NCBI RefSeq assembly: GCF_014633365.1
Contig: NC_068350.1
Location: forward strand, 7,355,922 to 7,419,921
DNA length: 64,000 bases
Origin: Diospyros lotus
Lineage: Eukaryota; Streptophyta; Magnoliopsida; Ericales; Ebenaceae
Reading direction: 5' to 3'
The notes under the pieces were generated by a model, which saw only the letters and a program-made list of their open reading frames with translations, searched no databases and was not told where the DNA came from. Positions within the stretch are counted from its first letter, which is position 1. Each line of letters starts with the position of its first letter. Shown in pieces: positions 1 to 12,200 of the stretch. A program made the translations under genes and the position numbers.

Positions 1-8
1 GGAGAAGA

Positions 9-3000
9 ATGACACTCATTGGCGGGAGAGAGATTGCTACCTGCAAGATGATCATAGGAAGGAGATTGCAAAGTGTCATCAGAAACAAGTGGAGTCAACT
101 TGCGCAGCTATTCTCCATCGTGGAAGTGGAAGGAAATACGAAGGAAGAGGAACCAGGGGAGCTTCAGCTCACAGTCAGTCACCAACCAGGGAGAACCGAC
201 CAGGTATGCACCTTACCACTTATTGATGAATTGTTGGAAGAATTTAAGGACCTCTTTTTGGAGCCAAATACCCTTCCTCCTAATCGAGCTTTGGACCATG
301 CCATTAACCTAAGACCAAACACCGAGCCTGTAAACATCAGATCCTACTGCTACCCTCCTGCCCAAAAAATCGAGATTGAAAGAATGGTGAAAGAAATGAT
401 GAGCCAGACTTTCATTAGACCAAGTCAGAGTCCATTTGCCTCCCCAGTTTTGTTAGTTAAGAAAAAAGATGGGTCCTGGCGCTTCTGTGTAGATTATCGC
501 CAGCTTAACACTTTAACCATCAAGGATAAGTTTCCCATACCCCTTATTGAAGACCTATTGGACGAACTTAACCTGGCCCAATTCTTTTCCAAGCTGGACT
601 TGCGCTCAGGCTACCACCAAATCAGGATGAGGCCCGAGGACGTCCACAAGATTGCCTTCCGTACCCACCATGGCCATTTTGAGTTCTTGGTGATGCTCTT
701 TGGACTCACCAATGCCCCGGCCACCTTCCAATCCTTAATGAACCAGGTCTTTGAACCCTACCTAAGGAAATTCATACTTGTGTTTTTTGATGATATCCTT
801 GTTTACAGCCCAACCTTGGACCAACATCTTAGCCACCTAAGAACCACTTTTGAGGTCCTTAGAAACAACCAGCTATTCATCAAAAGGTCCAAGTGTGCAT
901 TTGGTTAGGACCAAGTGGAATTCTTGGGGCACCTAATCTTGGGCAAGGGAGTGAGCACCGATCCAAGGAAAGTGGAGGCAATGCTCAATTGGCCGAAACC
1001 CACAACCATCAGGTCTCTTAGGGGTTTCCTTGGGCTCATCGGATATTATTGTAGATTTGTAAAGGGATATGGGGTTATCAGCAAACCCCTCACCAACTTG
1101 TTGAAGAAAGGAAACTTCCAGTGGGGGGAGGAAGCAGAAGATGCCTTTGAAAGATTGAAGGTGGCAATGAGCGAGGTTCCCACATTGGAGTTGTCGGATT
1201 TCAGCAAGCCTTTTGTGCTGGAAATGGATGCGTGTGGAGGAGGAATCGGGGCTGTATTGATGCAGGATGGCAGGCCAATGGCTTTCTTAAGCCAGGCCCT
1301 CAGTCCAAGACACTTAGGCTTGAGTATATATGAGAAAGAATTTTTGGCTGCTCTTATAGCTGTTGAGAAGTGGCGGCACTACTTAGAGGTCGGAAGGTTT
1401 GTGATCAAAATTGATCACGAGTCCTTGAAATTTCTGCTACAACAAAAGCTCCAAACCCAGTTGCAAAAGAAGGGGATGGCAAAATTAATGGGGTTAGATT
1501 ATTCCATACAATATAAGAAGGGGAAGGAAAACGTGGCCGCTGATGCCCTATTAAGGTGTCCAGAGGAAGGAGCTGCAACCCCCATAACCGTGGTGATTCC
1601 TGAATGCTGAAGGTGGTGGATGGCTATGAAGGAGATAAACACATCCAGAGCCTGCGGGAGAAATTAGCCCTGGGCAGCAACGATACTGAAGACTACACCA
1701 TGGTTGATGGACTGTTGAGGTATAAGGGAAGAATTGTAGTGGGCCACTATGAGGAACTCAAGAAAAAAAATCCTACAGTCCCTGCATGACTCTCCCCTAG
1801 GGGGGCACTCGGGTATCCAAGACACTTACTTAAGAGTGAGGCAGTTGTTCCATTGGCCGCAACTTCAGAAGGCAGTAAAAGAATTCGTGATGGGGTGTGA
1901 TACTTGCAAGAGGTGCAAGCAGGAAAATGTGGCCTATCCAGGGTTGCTGCAACCCCTACCAATACCAGCATAGTCCTGGACAAGTGTGTCCATGGACTTC
2001 ATTGAAGGTTTGCCAAGATCAGAGGGGAAGGATTGTATAATGGTGGTGGTAGACCGACTTACGAAGTATGCACATTTTATAGGGCTGGCTCACCCTTACA
2101 CCACCCAAGAAGTAGCCAGGGCATTCATGGATAGAGTAGTAGCTGTGCATGGGGTTCCTCAATACATTATATTTGACCGAGACAAGGTATTCACCAGCCA
2201 CTTTTGGAGGGAATTGATGAAGAACTTGGGCATAGGACTCAACCTCTCAACCGCCTACCATCCTCAGTCCGATGGGCAAACAGAAAGGGTCAATCATAGC
2301 CTAAAAACCTATCTCCGGTGCATATGTTTGCTACAACCTAAGAATTGGCATAGGTGGCTGGCATTGGCACAGTGGTGGTATAATTCTAGCCATCATGCTT
2401 CTATAAGAAGAACGCCATTTGAAGCAGTGTTTGAGTATAGCCCACCGACCCTACCGGCTACTGGGGGGGCACACCACGACCCCAGCGGTGGAAGAATACT
2501 TGCAGCAGCGAAGGGAAATGCTACAACAACTCAAACAGGAGCTGTCATCGGCCCAAAACCGAATGAAACAATACGCTGATAGGCGAAGGAGTGATTGAGA
2601 GTTCAACGTTGGAGAAAGTGTTTACCTAAGACTCAGGTACCCACACCTTAAGTCCATCTCCCAGGGGCCAGTCTCTAAACTCAACCCTAAGTACTTTGGG
2701 CCGTTTCCCATAACCGCTAAGATCGGCAAGGTAGCTTACAAATTACGGCTACCAGAAGGGTCAAGAATTCATCCAGTCTTTCACGTGTCTTTGCTAAAAC
2801 GGACTACTGGCAAGGAGAGAGTTAACCTCGAGCTACCCGCATTACCGAAGGAGAAAGAAGGAGAGAAGGAGCCCGAGGCTATACTGGAAAGAAGGGTGGT
2901 CTACCACCAAGGAGCCCCCCTCATCCAAGTGCTGGTAAGGTGGCAGGAAGAGCCATTGGAAGAGGCTACCTGGGAATATCTCCCTCAATTACTACAAAAG

Positions 3001-3036
3001 TTCCCAAGGGCAGCCAGCCTCTTGAATATTTCTTGA
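9..3036 (+). pseudogene. Ty3/gypsy chromovirus pol polyprotein, broken
   Basis: This is the pol region of a Ty3/gypsy LTR retrotransposon, entering the window after the protease. In order it shows reverse transcriptase (about 420-900; motifs [34 protein letters not shown]), RNase H (about 1220-1560; LEMDACGGGIGAVL, DHESLKFLL), the integrase zinc finger (about 1785-1925; H-H-C-C), the integrase core (about 1990-2450; SMDFIEGLP, TAYHPQSDGQTERVN) and a C-terminal chromodomain (about 2880-3000; VLVRWQEEPLEEATWEYL), which places it among the chromoviruses. The frame is broken by an in-frame TAG at 906-908, a frame change near 1600, one in the A-run near 1770, a TAG at 1971-1973, a frame change in the G-run near 2463-2469 and a stop near 2596. 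It is therefore inactive but not old enough to have lost its domains. Confidence 0.93.
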
Positions 3037-3065
3037 GGACAAGAAATCACTGAAGGAAGGGGTAT

Positions 3066-3486
3066 TGTCACGAAACAAAAGGAGGCCGGAAGTATAAGAA
3101 ATTTTGCTGCGGATATTAAGTATAGTTAGCTATTTTCTTTCCATTATTAATTAAAGCCTTTTCCATTCCAGCTGGTAGTTTGTTAGGCTGTTATGCCAGG
3201 TGTAAAGGAGGCTAGAATAGGACAAAAGAATCTGTTAGAGGGGGGAGGATCTGCTGTGACCGCTCCTATAGGTCCTATAAATTCTGTGTTAGTCTACTGG
3301 CCGAGCAGGAATGAATTAACCAATTTCTGATTCCATTCTCTGTATTCTCTCTCCATTTCTCTCTCTTTGTCTCTCATTCTCTCTTTCTTTCTGCTCAAGC
3401 TTCCCTTCTCTCTCACGGTTCTCTAGAGCCTGCTTCCAATTCACTTCGAGTTGGAAGATCGGCTGTGGTCACAGCGCAGCTGTGAC
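3066..3486 (+). repeat. 3' LTR of the chromovirus
   Basis: After the chromodomain stop comes a purine-rich tract (about 3050-3064) and then TGTCACGAAAC, a typical LTR start. The block has a TATA-like CCTATAAATT near 3273 and a CT-rich leader (3330-3410), as expected for U3-R-U5. The right end (TGTGACA near 3486) is approximate: the 5' LTR and target duplication lie outside the window. Confidence 0.65.
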
Positions 3487-4200
3487 ACAATGTCGAAGGT
3501 TAATGCTGAGAGTGGAGGGTTCTAATGAAGAGGGTGAGGAAGTAGAGGAACGGTTAGAAGAAGAAGATGCTTCCCATGAGGAAATAGGTGAGTGCATGAT
3601 GATCATCGGAGAAGAATTATAGATGTATTCTATACAGCCTGAAGTGCTTGAAAGAAAGGCTGACGCAGCAAAGGAACAACCAGAGGTGGTGGCTACTACA
3701 CTTCTACCACTCAAAAGGGAAAAACAAAACAGTAAGAAGAAGAGAAGGAGGTAGCAAGCAGTGAAAGCAGGGATTGGTTGAATATAGTCGTCGCCATCAA
3801 TTCTTAGGTAAATTCTTGGAGACAAGAATTTTCTTGAGGGGAGGGGAATAAATTGTCAAGCCCTTCAATTGAAGGCTGGGCAATTGACAGAATTCTGAAA
3901 GGAAGATGGAAATCTTAGGAAGAAAGAGAATGAGAGAGGGAAAGAGAAGAGAACGAGAGAGAGAGAGAGAGGAGAATTGAGATGAATGAGAGAGAAAAAA
4001 GGATTCTAATTATTCTCAATGATGCCTTGTCCTTCTACAACAGCCTTCTTTAAAGGCGCTTCTTTCAGTTAAGGCTAACTACCAGCCAAGGTTGGTTTAG
4101 GCTGTTCTAACTATCTAACCAATAGCTTGTTACAAACAGTTATTGTAGTTTCCCTTATTACAATTCTATCCCTGGGGTTGTAACAAGTTCCTTGGAATGT
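3487..4200 (+). mobile_element. 3' end and LTR start of a second LTR retroelement
   Basis: A broken, acidic, charged coding tail (3487-3830) is followed by CTTGGAGACAAGAATTTTC, a purine-rich tract and TGTCAAGCCC at 3854. This repeats the layout of the chromovirus 3' end (CTTGAGGACAAGAAATC, purine tract, TGTCACG). I read 3854 as the start of this element's 3' LTR, rich in GA repeats at 3930-3970. Its right end near 4200 is not defined. Because it directly abuts the chromovirus LTR, the chromovirus was probably inserted into it. Confidence 0.5.
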
Positions 4201-4314
4201 CAGTCTAATGATCTTGTGTATTGCAAAAGTAATTCAAATCATAATTCTTGTGCCTTGGTGCTTTACTGTTCACCCTTTGTTTTTTTCTGACCCTTACTCT
4301 TGCTATTGATTGTT

Positions 4315-4580
4315 CATAAGCATGGCATTGTGGGGTGGTTATATGAACTATGGTTTGCCAATCATCTATATCTATGGTCATATCTTTTGTGAGACCCTTA
4401 TATCATACTTGGGAGTTTCCTACTAAATCTTTTCTTGGTCTTCCTTTATTTCTTTTGTTGCTAAGTGGCTTTTCTCTATTCCTTTTGCTGGCGTGGGTAT
4501 CTATTTGTTATTTTCTCACATGACTAAGTCATCTTAATCGTCTCATGCATTTTGTCTTCAATAGTAGTTACTTTTAATTC
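4315..4580 (-). mobile_element. LINE (non-LTR retrotransposon) 3'-end remnant
   Basis: Read on the minus strand, the block gives a degenerate peptide beginning KVTTIEDKMHET, which resembles the C-terminal part of plant LINE reverse transcriptases (typical form IEDKMRE..RLRWFGHV). It shares sequence with the blocks at 51990-52145 and 55262-55620, including a conserved 3' segment (GTGGGGTGGTTATATGA here). It is 5'-truncated and non-coding. The clade is uncertain; RTE-like is my guess. Confidence 0.6.
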
Positions 4581-5146
4581 TATGGGTAAATTGTACCTAG
4601 ATTCCTTGTGGTTTAAGTCATTTAAATAGAGACCCTGTGTTTAAAGATGACTTTAGAGGTCATTGTGGTTTAATTTTTTTGTTTGAACACTCGTTCCATC
4701 ACAAATGCCATTAATTATAGACAAATTAAATTAATTAAATCCTAATTACCTAAAATTAAACTAATTAATTTAAAATTAATCAAAACAAAAAATTAAAAAA
4801 ATGGCATCGGACTGGAACCGATCGCTAGCGATGGGTTTGCATGTGGTGATTACTACTACTGCTCCTCCTCCTTCATTGAAGTTGCTCCCTCCATTTGCCA
4901 ACAATTGTAGCACTAACTTCAAGACTATGCTCCGTTGTTGATCTTCTCCGTTGAAGACCCTCGCTGCCATCATCAATCTCTCTTGGTGGACCATCTCATG
5001 GTCACTTTGCATTGTCTCATCAGAAATTAGTTCCTTGATTTGGAGAGAAATCAGAAGTAGGTGTTGTTTTTCACTACTTAAGGGCTGGATAACTATTTTC
5101 TCATCACCAACAACCCTTTCCGCTGCACATCCTCGTTGCAAGCTAT

Positions 5147-5551
5147 TGTCATGATCCTAAGGATTTCTCAAGGGTAACTTAGTAAATATAATAGTAGAAT
5201 GTTACATTTCTTTTTGTATTTTCTGTTATAGGGCTTTGTCTTTAGCTAATAGGCAGTTGGGTTGTTTGTTACATTGCCACATGGCTGCAAGTGGGAGGCT
5301 GTTAGCCTATATATAAGCCACAACTGAGGATGGAAGGACATGCTTGAGTTGATTGAATGAAACTCTAATTCTCTCTTTACAATTCTCTCCCAATCTCCCT
5401 CTTGTTTCTTCTACACTCTCCCTCATTTCTCTCTACATTATTTCCCCCATTTCTGTCCATTTTTCCTCTCTAATGTTTTGTTCTTGATTCTATTCCATTA
5501 GATCCTTGTGATTGTCAATCCACTCCTAGGCTAAACCCTAGGTACATGACA
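5147..5551 (+). repeat. 5' LTR of a non-autonomous LTR element
   Basis: The block starts TGTCATGATCCTAAGG and ends CTAGGTACATGACA, 405 bp, with a CT-rich leader at 5365-5460. The same start, end and length recur at 56498-56894 (reversed) and 61062-61465, so the three are one family. It is followed by a primer-binding site and about 500-800 bp of internal sequence. No matching 3' LTR is found, so the element is truncated. Confidence 0.75.
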
Positions 5552-5553
5552 AA

Positions 5554-5565
5554 TGGTATTAGAGT
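5554..5565 (+). other. Primer-binding site (initiator tRNA-Met)
   Basis: TGGTATTAGAGT starts two bases after the LTR end. It is close to TGGTATCAGAGC, the usual complement of the 3' end of plant initiator tRNA-Met that primes minus-strand synthesis in LTR retrotransposons. Confidence 0.65.
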
Positions 5566-6379
5566 AGTTCGTTCCTCGACAGTTCTCTCTGTCAAGAAAT
5601 TTCGACGATTCTTGGTCGTGACTTAGATTACTCTAGTTTTCATTCCGACAATGTCCGATTGGGAATTCTAACTAGTAGATTCCGAACGAGCAAGCGATTC
5701 TCGAACTAAAATCTTGGAGACGTGAAGCAAAGGTAACTACAAGGCGCAGTAGGCGATCAATTATAGACTCAAAATCGTAGACGCAACGGAAGCGTGGTGG
5801 GATTTTGATGATCGTTAACCATCAGCGGTAGTTGTGTCTTGGTGAATTTAATCAGGTGAGCTTTGTTGTGATTTCGAGAAGAGTACAACAAAGCCAGTGG
5901 ACATTGGACGATGACTGGGTGAGGCGAGCGCGAATCCAATCAGGTGCGTTGTTGGCACTAACGCTTCGATTGGTCAACGATGCAGGGGAATTTAGCCTAT
6001 GAAGGATGGAGACGACGATGCAGGTGAAGCTTGATGGAGAGAGGTGGAGAAGGATGGAGACTGCAACATAGATAGGAAAATATGGATGGAGACGACGATG
6101 TAGGTAGAGGTTGATGAAGTATGATAGAGACCAAGAGGGGCTAATCGACACAAGTAGAGCTTGACGGTAGAGGTGGCAATGTAAGAGGAGTTGACGGATG
6201 GTGGCCATGTAGGAGAAGATGGACACTGGCAGAGACACAAGAGGAGCTCAACGGAGGTGGAGAAGACGTTGGGTGCTCAAAAAAGGGCTGATTGTGTAGC
6301 TCTAGAAAGTGACTTCTCAATTTCAATTTTGGAAGTCAGCTTCCAAATTTCCTTACGGTTTTAGGAAATCACTTTCATA

Positions 6380-6564
6380 GGCTTCATTTGTTTGTTTCTT
6401 GGAAAACACTTTTCGGGTTTTCCTATGTTTGGCTCTAGGCAAACAACAGAGATAAAGGAAATCATCAAAATTTCCTTACAATTTTAATTTCCTTTGACTT
6501 TGATGTTTTTTGGAGCCAAACATAGGAAAACCCAAAAAGTGTTTTCTGGCAAACAAATGGAGCC
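6380..6564. mobile_element. MITE with ~50-bp terminal inverted repeats
   Basis: The left arm GGCTTCATTTGTTTG...GGGTTTTCCTATGTTTGGCTC and the right arm GAGCCAAACATAGGAAAACCC...CAAACAAATGGAGCC are near-perfect inverted copies around a short spacer (185 bp in all). There is no coding capacity. The superfamily is not certain; no clear target duplication was found. Confidence 0.75.
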
Positions 6565-6950
6565 TTTGTGATTTTATTTTTAGTTAAGTTTAATTTTATA
6601 TAATTTAATTAAAGATATTAAAAGCAAAAGTACATCATTTTGACTCAAAGAAAACAATGTTAGTTCTTAAAACTATTGGAATGGGGTGTGCGTGTGTGGA
6701 AAAAATTGAAACCATGAGGACTTACAGGGCTAATTTTGAAGTATAAGGGTGTTCTTGAAAACATGTCAAACCACAAGGGGTGTGTACGTAATTTGCCCAA
6801 AGTTTAACTTAATTAAGATTTAATTAATCGCATTTGTGACAGAAAGGGTGTCTAAGCAAAAAAGCTAAACCATATGGCTCTCTAGAGCCATTTTTGAACC
6901 ATAGGGGGGTTTCTTTTTGTGGAAATGACCTAAACCACATGAGGCCTAAG

Positions 6951-9260
6951 CAAGTTTGTTAAAATCGAGATTTTAAGTAAGATCGTAAGAGAGTCCATAA
7001 AATCAGATCATAAATTGTAAGATTTTACGAAAAATTAAAAATACCATTTAATTTATGTAAATATATGTTTATAATGACATATTCCTTATTTTAAATGAAA
7101 TACATGTACCTATTTCAAAATTACTTCATCTATCAATTTCAAAAATACTAAATAATATGAAATTTCTAAATATTAAATACATTATTTATCATCAATTCAT
7201 TATTCATCCATCCATAATAAAAATTTCAAACAACAAACATTACCATCATCATCAACAAATATTGTTAAAAATAAATAAAAATATTAAGTCATAAAAACAA
7301 CAAATATTGTTAAACTTCTACATTATGTCATTACACTAATTAAGTTACCAATACCAAAGAGGTATATTTGTTTCTTGCTAATTATCAATCTTAATATAAA
7401 ATTAAACACCCCCCCCCCCCCCCCCCCCCCCATGATTTGATTGTGATATATTTAAGATTAATTCTTTGAATTTGCACCTACTTGTACATATAGATAACAA
7501 TATCCACAAATGAGAATATACACACATAGGCACAACCACACAACAAACTCACTCATCACATCAATTGGACGCAACACAGAGCTCAGCACAACGCGCACAC
7601 ACCAATTAATTATCGAACTTAACAAAACATAGTCACTCTCACTCACGACTCACTCGCATACCTGGGTTGGGTTTGATTCTTCGAATTTTCAAAGTGAACG
7701 AATGAAGAATGTTAACCTTAAGACTCTTAGATTATACCCTTAGGCGAGAAAACCCTCTCATAAACTCTCATGGATGCAGTGGAATTATAAGAACATAAAA
7801 TGAACAACAAAAAGAAATTAACATAATTGAAAAGATCAAACCATAAAGGAGACACAACAGATTTATCCTGGTTCAAGTCAATTTAATTGGCTCTACATCC
7901 AGCAGTCCAACACCCCAATCAAGCAGCTTTTATTAAGAAGAAACTGATCAGTACAAAACCCAAACCCTCATACAATCCTATCGCTCAAGTACATTCCTTT
8001 GTTCACTCCAAGAAAGCCCAAGAACTCAATACACAAGTCTCATTTTCTCTAGAACAAAGGTACTCGCAATAGTAACTGAGAACTTGAAAAGAAAGAAGAT
8101 GATGCTCGACTGCCGCCTTGCCCTCTTATTTATAGAGGAGGTGGAACCCCTTTAAAACTAACAATTATAGGGAATTTACAGTTAGACCCAAAGTTTACAT
8201 TAATTACACTTTGGCTTAAAAAAACCCTGACTGTCTAATAACTTCCACTGATCTTCCAATCAAAAAACTCTAGGCAAACCTCAACAAAGAAGAAAAGCCG
8301 AAACAAGATTGATAGCGATTAGGGTTTGCAGAAGGATATAGCAAACGGATGCAACAAGCACACGGACACAACGTTGTTTAGGGTTTGTAGAAGAACCAAA
8401 ATGGGAGATTGATAACAATTGTATATATATATATATGTTGGTTAGAGACAAAAATATTTTTGTCTCTAACCTTGAAATTGTGGGCAAGATTAAATTCGGA
8501 CCGGTAAACTAGTGAATCGGGTCCGATTCTATAAAAACCCGATCCTACAAGTGAGTTGACTTGTTTTATGCCTCATGACTTATAAACTCATAAAATTATA
8601 CGAGTTGACTCACGATTTTAACACCAATGGGTACATGTAATCTCATCAATGCATAAATTCCACCTTTTATCTAAGGTGTTACTTATCCAAATTCAAATCC
8701 TCAAAACATTGTTTGGTGAACAAACTTTATCATTAATCTTAGCATGCATATCTTCAAGTTATGGCAAAGGGCTAATTTTTTACTTTTATTTTTCTGTGTT
8801 TGTGTGTGCTATTGTAGAACCTTATATCTGCATTACGATATCTTCCTCTTGGAATTAAAAACTCATTTGTCAGAAGACTTCCCATATATTTCTGTATTTC
8901 TTACCATCTATCCATGCTAATTTTGTTTCTCTATGAATGCCCATGTTAGATTCATAATGGAAGACTACAAATTTTCTGTGCCATCGGAATTAACTTTTAA
9001 GTGCCATTCATTTAGAATTATGCTAGAGATGTTAGATTAAGAATCATTTGTTTTTTCTGCATATGATTTTAGATTCGTTTGCTTTGCTCCTATAAGTTCC
9101 TGCTGTCTTGTCAATTTATGGTGGTTTTATCTAGTAGAGGAGGTTATAGAGATTATTATTATTATTTTTTGAATGTGATATTATCCTTATACTTGAAGTG
9201 ATGATTTATTGCCTTTTATGATGTGCGGCTGCTCATTTATTTATAAATTGTAATTTACAG
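6951..9260. other. AT-rich non-coding DNA upstream of the first visible adenylate kinase exon
   Basis: No convincing gene is visible. The stretch holds a run of 23 C at 7409-7431, a block at about 7855-8160 with the look of a reversed LTR (TATA-like TTATTTATAGAGG near 8127 followed by unrelated AT-rich DNA), a TA microsatellite (about 8421-8437) and a perfect 32-bp palindrome at 8440-8471. The adenylate kinase exon that should carry the P-loop was looked for on the plus strand and not found, so this is probably intron. Confidence 0.5.
8440..8471. repeat. Perfect 32-bp palindrome
   Basis: GGTTAGAGACAAAAAT is followed immediately by its exact reverse complement with no spacer, next to a TA microsatellite. 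Confidence 0.9.
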
Positions 9261-12200
9261 CTTGCAGAGATTGTAAACCAAGGGAAATTGGTTTCAGATG
9301 AGATTATAATAAGCTTGTTATCTAAGAGGCTCGAGTCTGGAGAAGCTAAAGGTGAATCAGGATTTATTCTGGATGGTTTTCCTCGAACAATAAGACAAGC
9401 AGTGAGTGCTTTTTCTTTTTAAATTTATTCCATAAGTTTTTATTCTCCAAGTTTTATTTTTCTTTGATGGAAAGCATAAATTCTAAAATGTGGAATGCTC
9501 GAAATTAAGCACTAGAAAGTAGAAAAGGAAATTTTATTTCAATTAGTAAAAGTTTTTTAAGTTGGAAATATTCTTTGTTTACTAGTTAATACTGTATTGA
9601 AATATTTTAACTAAGAACTTCTTGAAATAACATTAATTGTTTCAGAGCATTAAATTCCATTTCAGGATATTGGTCAAATTCCTAAAGGATAACAAGGGAC
9701 ACCAGGCAAGTTAACTAAATGATAAGTCTTCCATCTTGATGCAAGGAAGCATGGATCAATAGTAATGGCCATCAAATTCAGTGGCAGACAGCGATGTTGC
9801 AATTTGATGATTTATAAATATTGCATTTTATTTGCTCAAGTGGTTCCTGTTTCTACCATATCAAAATTATAGTTTCTGACACTTTCTATTGTAACAAAAA
9901 AACAAAAAATCTAGGCATGCTAAGGGACAATAGACAATAGATTGTAGATATGCTTAGCGGACTTGAAGTAGCTGGGATTATGGCTTGGTTGATTTGTGTT
10001 GAAGTGTCAAGATGTTGTATATTTATGTTAGGCTTTTCCCTCTGAAACATTTCTGAACCTATCTCTTAGAAATCTAAATGAAATGTTTTGAAGTTCCCCA
10101 TGTCAGTCATGAGTCATGTAAATCTAAATGATATGTCTTACATGTGTCACAACCTTGGCACTCCAAATGCCCCGTGACTGGCACTTAATAATCAACATCT
10201 CCCCCTTATATAGGCACTTCACCTTAGAACTGATGGTGGAGATTATTACAATCAATAGTCTTGATTGAATTTGGAAATATTCTATGTACAATAATTTAAG
10301 ATATTTCCAGGAGAACTTGGGAGGAACTAGAAACATCTAGAACCATCAGAACCTTTCAAGAATAAAATCTAGGACTCTCCTTAAAAGACTAGAACCGGAA
10401 GGTTCCAATAACCTCCAAGGCTTGCTTCCTTTTCCTGTTGCTGAGCATCAAAATGTGTCGGGCAATGACAGATAGGTCTAAATATGTATTGAAGTGTTCT
10501 CATGAGGATACTTCAATGCATATTTAGACTTTTTCCTGTCATTTTTCTGGTTCTTAGTTACATTTTGATCCTTCTGTCTTTTCAGGAAATCTTGGATGAG
10601 GTCACAGATATTGGCCTGGTGGTTAACCTAAAGCTCCCAGAAAGTGTTCTGGTTGAGAAGTGCCTTGGGCGAAGAATTTGCAGCGAGTGTGGGAAAAATT
10701 TCAATGTGGCCTCCATTAATGTCAAGGGTGAGAATGGGGGTCCTGGAATTAGCATGGCTCCACTTCTTCCTCCTCCACAATGTGTTTCAAAGCTCTTCAC
10801 TCGGTCTGATGATACAGAAGCTGTAGTAAAGGAGCGTCTTCGTGTATACTATGAAAAGGTAATTCTTTATTATCCCGGAAAGTTGTTTGTGATGACATTA
10901 ATTTTCTCACTGTTCTTTTGTTGGATAATTGAAGATCGATCTATGGCTTTAATTGTTATAAAAATGTGAAAACACTTAGTCAAGGAACAAAATGTGTCTT
11001 TGTTTACCTGGTCAGCAACCAGAACAGTTCCACTTTTTAATGGACTGCAATGAAACACTTATTGAATTATATTTCTAACGTTTCCATTGATTCTAGCATT
11101 TGATGTGAAGAAGTGGACGAACCAGTGGATTTAGAATTACCAGACCCTTCTTCTCCCCTTGCTGATTCTTTTTCTTCTTCTTCTTCTCTCTCTCTCTGTG
11201 TGTACCAAAACCCACCTGCGGGTTGTCACTAGTGGGTTTTGCACCCATTGGTGATGGGTTTTGGCAGTTTGGAACCCACTGCCTGAGGTTTTATGCCAGT
11301 GGCTGACTGGAACCGTTGCTGGTGACGGTTCCAGCCAACAACCTTTTTTTAATTTTTTATTTTGATTTTGATTTCATTAAGGATTATTTTAACTTAATTA
11401 ACATCTAATTAAATACTCAGGTTAATCTAATGGAGGGGGTGTCTTCGCCAAAAAACTAAACTATAGGGACTGGTAGAAACATTTTCAAATCACAGGGTGT
11501 TTTTAGCCAACGACTCAAATCACAGGGGGGTCTGGGCGCGTTTTACCCATTAATTAATTATGATGCTTTAGCTTTCAAACATTTATTTCAATTTTCAAAT
11601 CCTTTGTCACTTTCAGAATGTTTCCACTGTCTCTGTTTTCCGTGCTAATTGAAAGCATTGTTGTCAAAAGCACAAGGTGTACTGAGGTGTGCTAAGGGTG
11701 CTTGGAGCCTGAGGTGTGAGACACAAGCCTGAAGCACCTTAGGTGCACGTTTATTCAAAAAACAAATTATAAAATAATTATTCACCAATATTTTTAATAT
11801 GTACCTAGAAAGAGGTAAATGCAAACTCAATACAATCATGAATAAATGCAAATTCATATTTTCAATTGTTCATTTATTTAAAAAATGCAAACTCGTACAA
11901 TCATGAATAATAAATAACTAACACTAATAATTAACAACTACTATTATTTGAGCCATTATAATGACAACTAATCTTAGTTCAACAAAGTACTAGAACTTTA
12001 AAGGATCAATATGAAACATTGTTTCCAATTTTAAGTTTCACTTTCAAGTAGAAAAATTCATAACATAAAGAGCAAATAAATGAAATATAAATTTTAAACA
12101 TGGAAATTCAAAAGTAATCTTCGAATTAGTGTTCTAAAACACGCTAGGCGCTAGTCGGGCACCAGATGGGGGCCTAGCACCTTGGGAAAATGTTTTTTTT

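Larger units (their letters stand above)
4582..6950. mobile_element. Terminal-inverted-repeat element (MULE-like), nested
   Basis: The left end (TGGGTAAATTGTACCTAG... then CCTTGTGGTTTAAGTCATTT, up to about 4740) is found inverted twice on the right: at about 6690-6801 (ending ACGTAATTTGCCCA) and at about 6815-6950 (AAATGACCTAAACCACATG). The inner parts also match, for example CATCACAAATGCCATTAATTA against its inverted counterpart near 6820-6835. This suggests two related TIR elements, one inside or overlapping the other. No transposase is visible; the interior holds an LTR (5147-5551) and a MITE (6380-6564). Exact ends and target duplication are not resolved. Confidence 0.5.

Noticed and set aside
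3469..3825. 118-residue antisense open frame
   Set aside because: Mirror of a GA-rich retroelement tail on the plus strand; Ser-rich with no motif.
5852..6326. Overlapping antisense open frames with Ser/Pro-rich peptides
   Set aside because: They read GATGGAGACGACGATG-type repeats in the interior of a truncated LTR element; no coding pattern.
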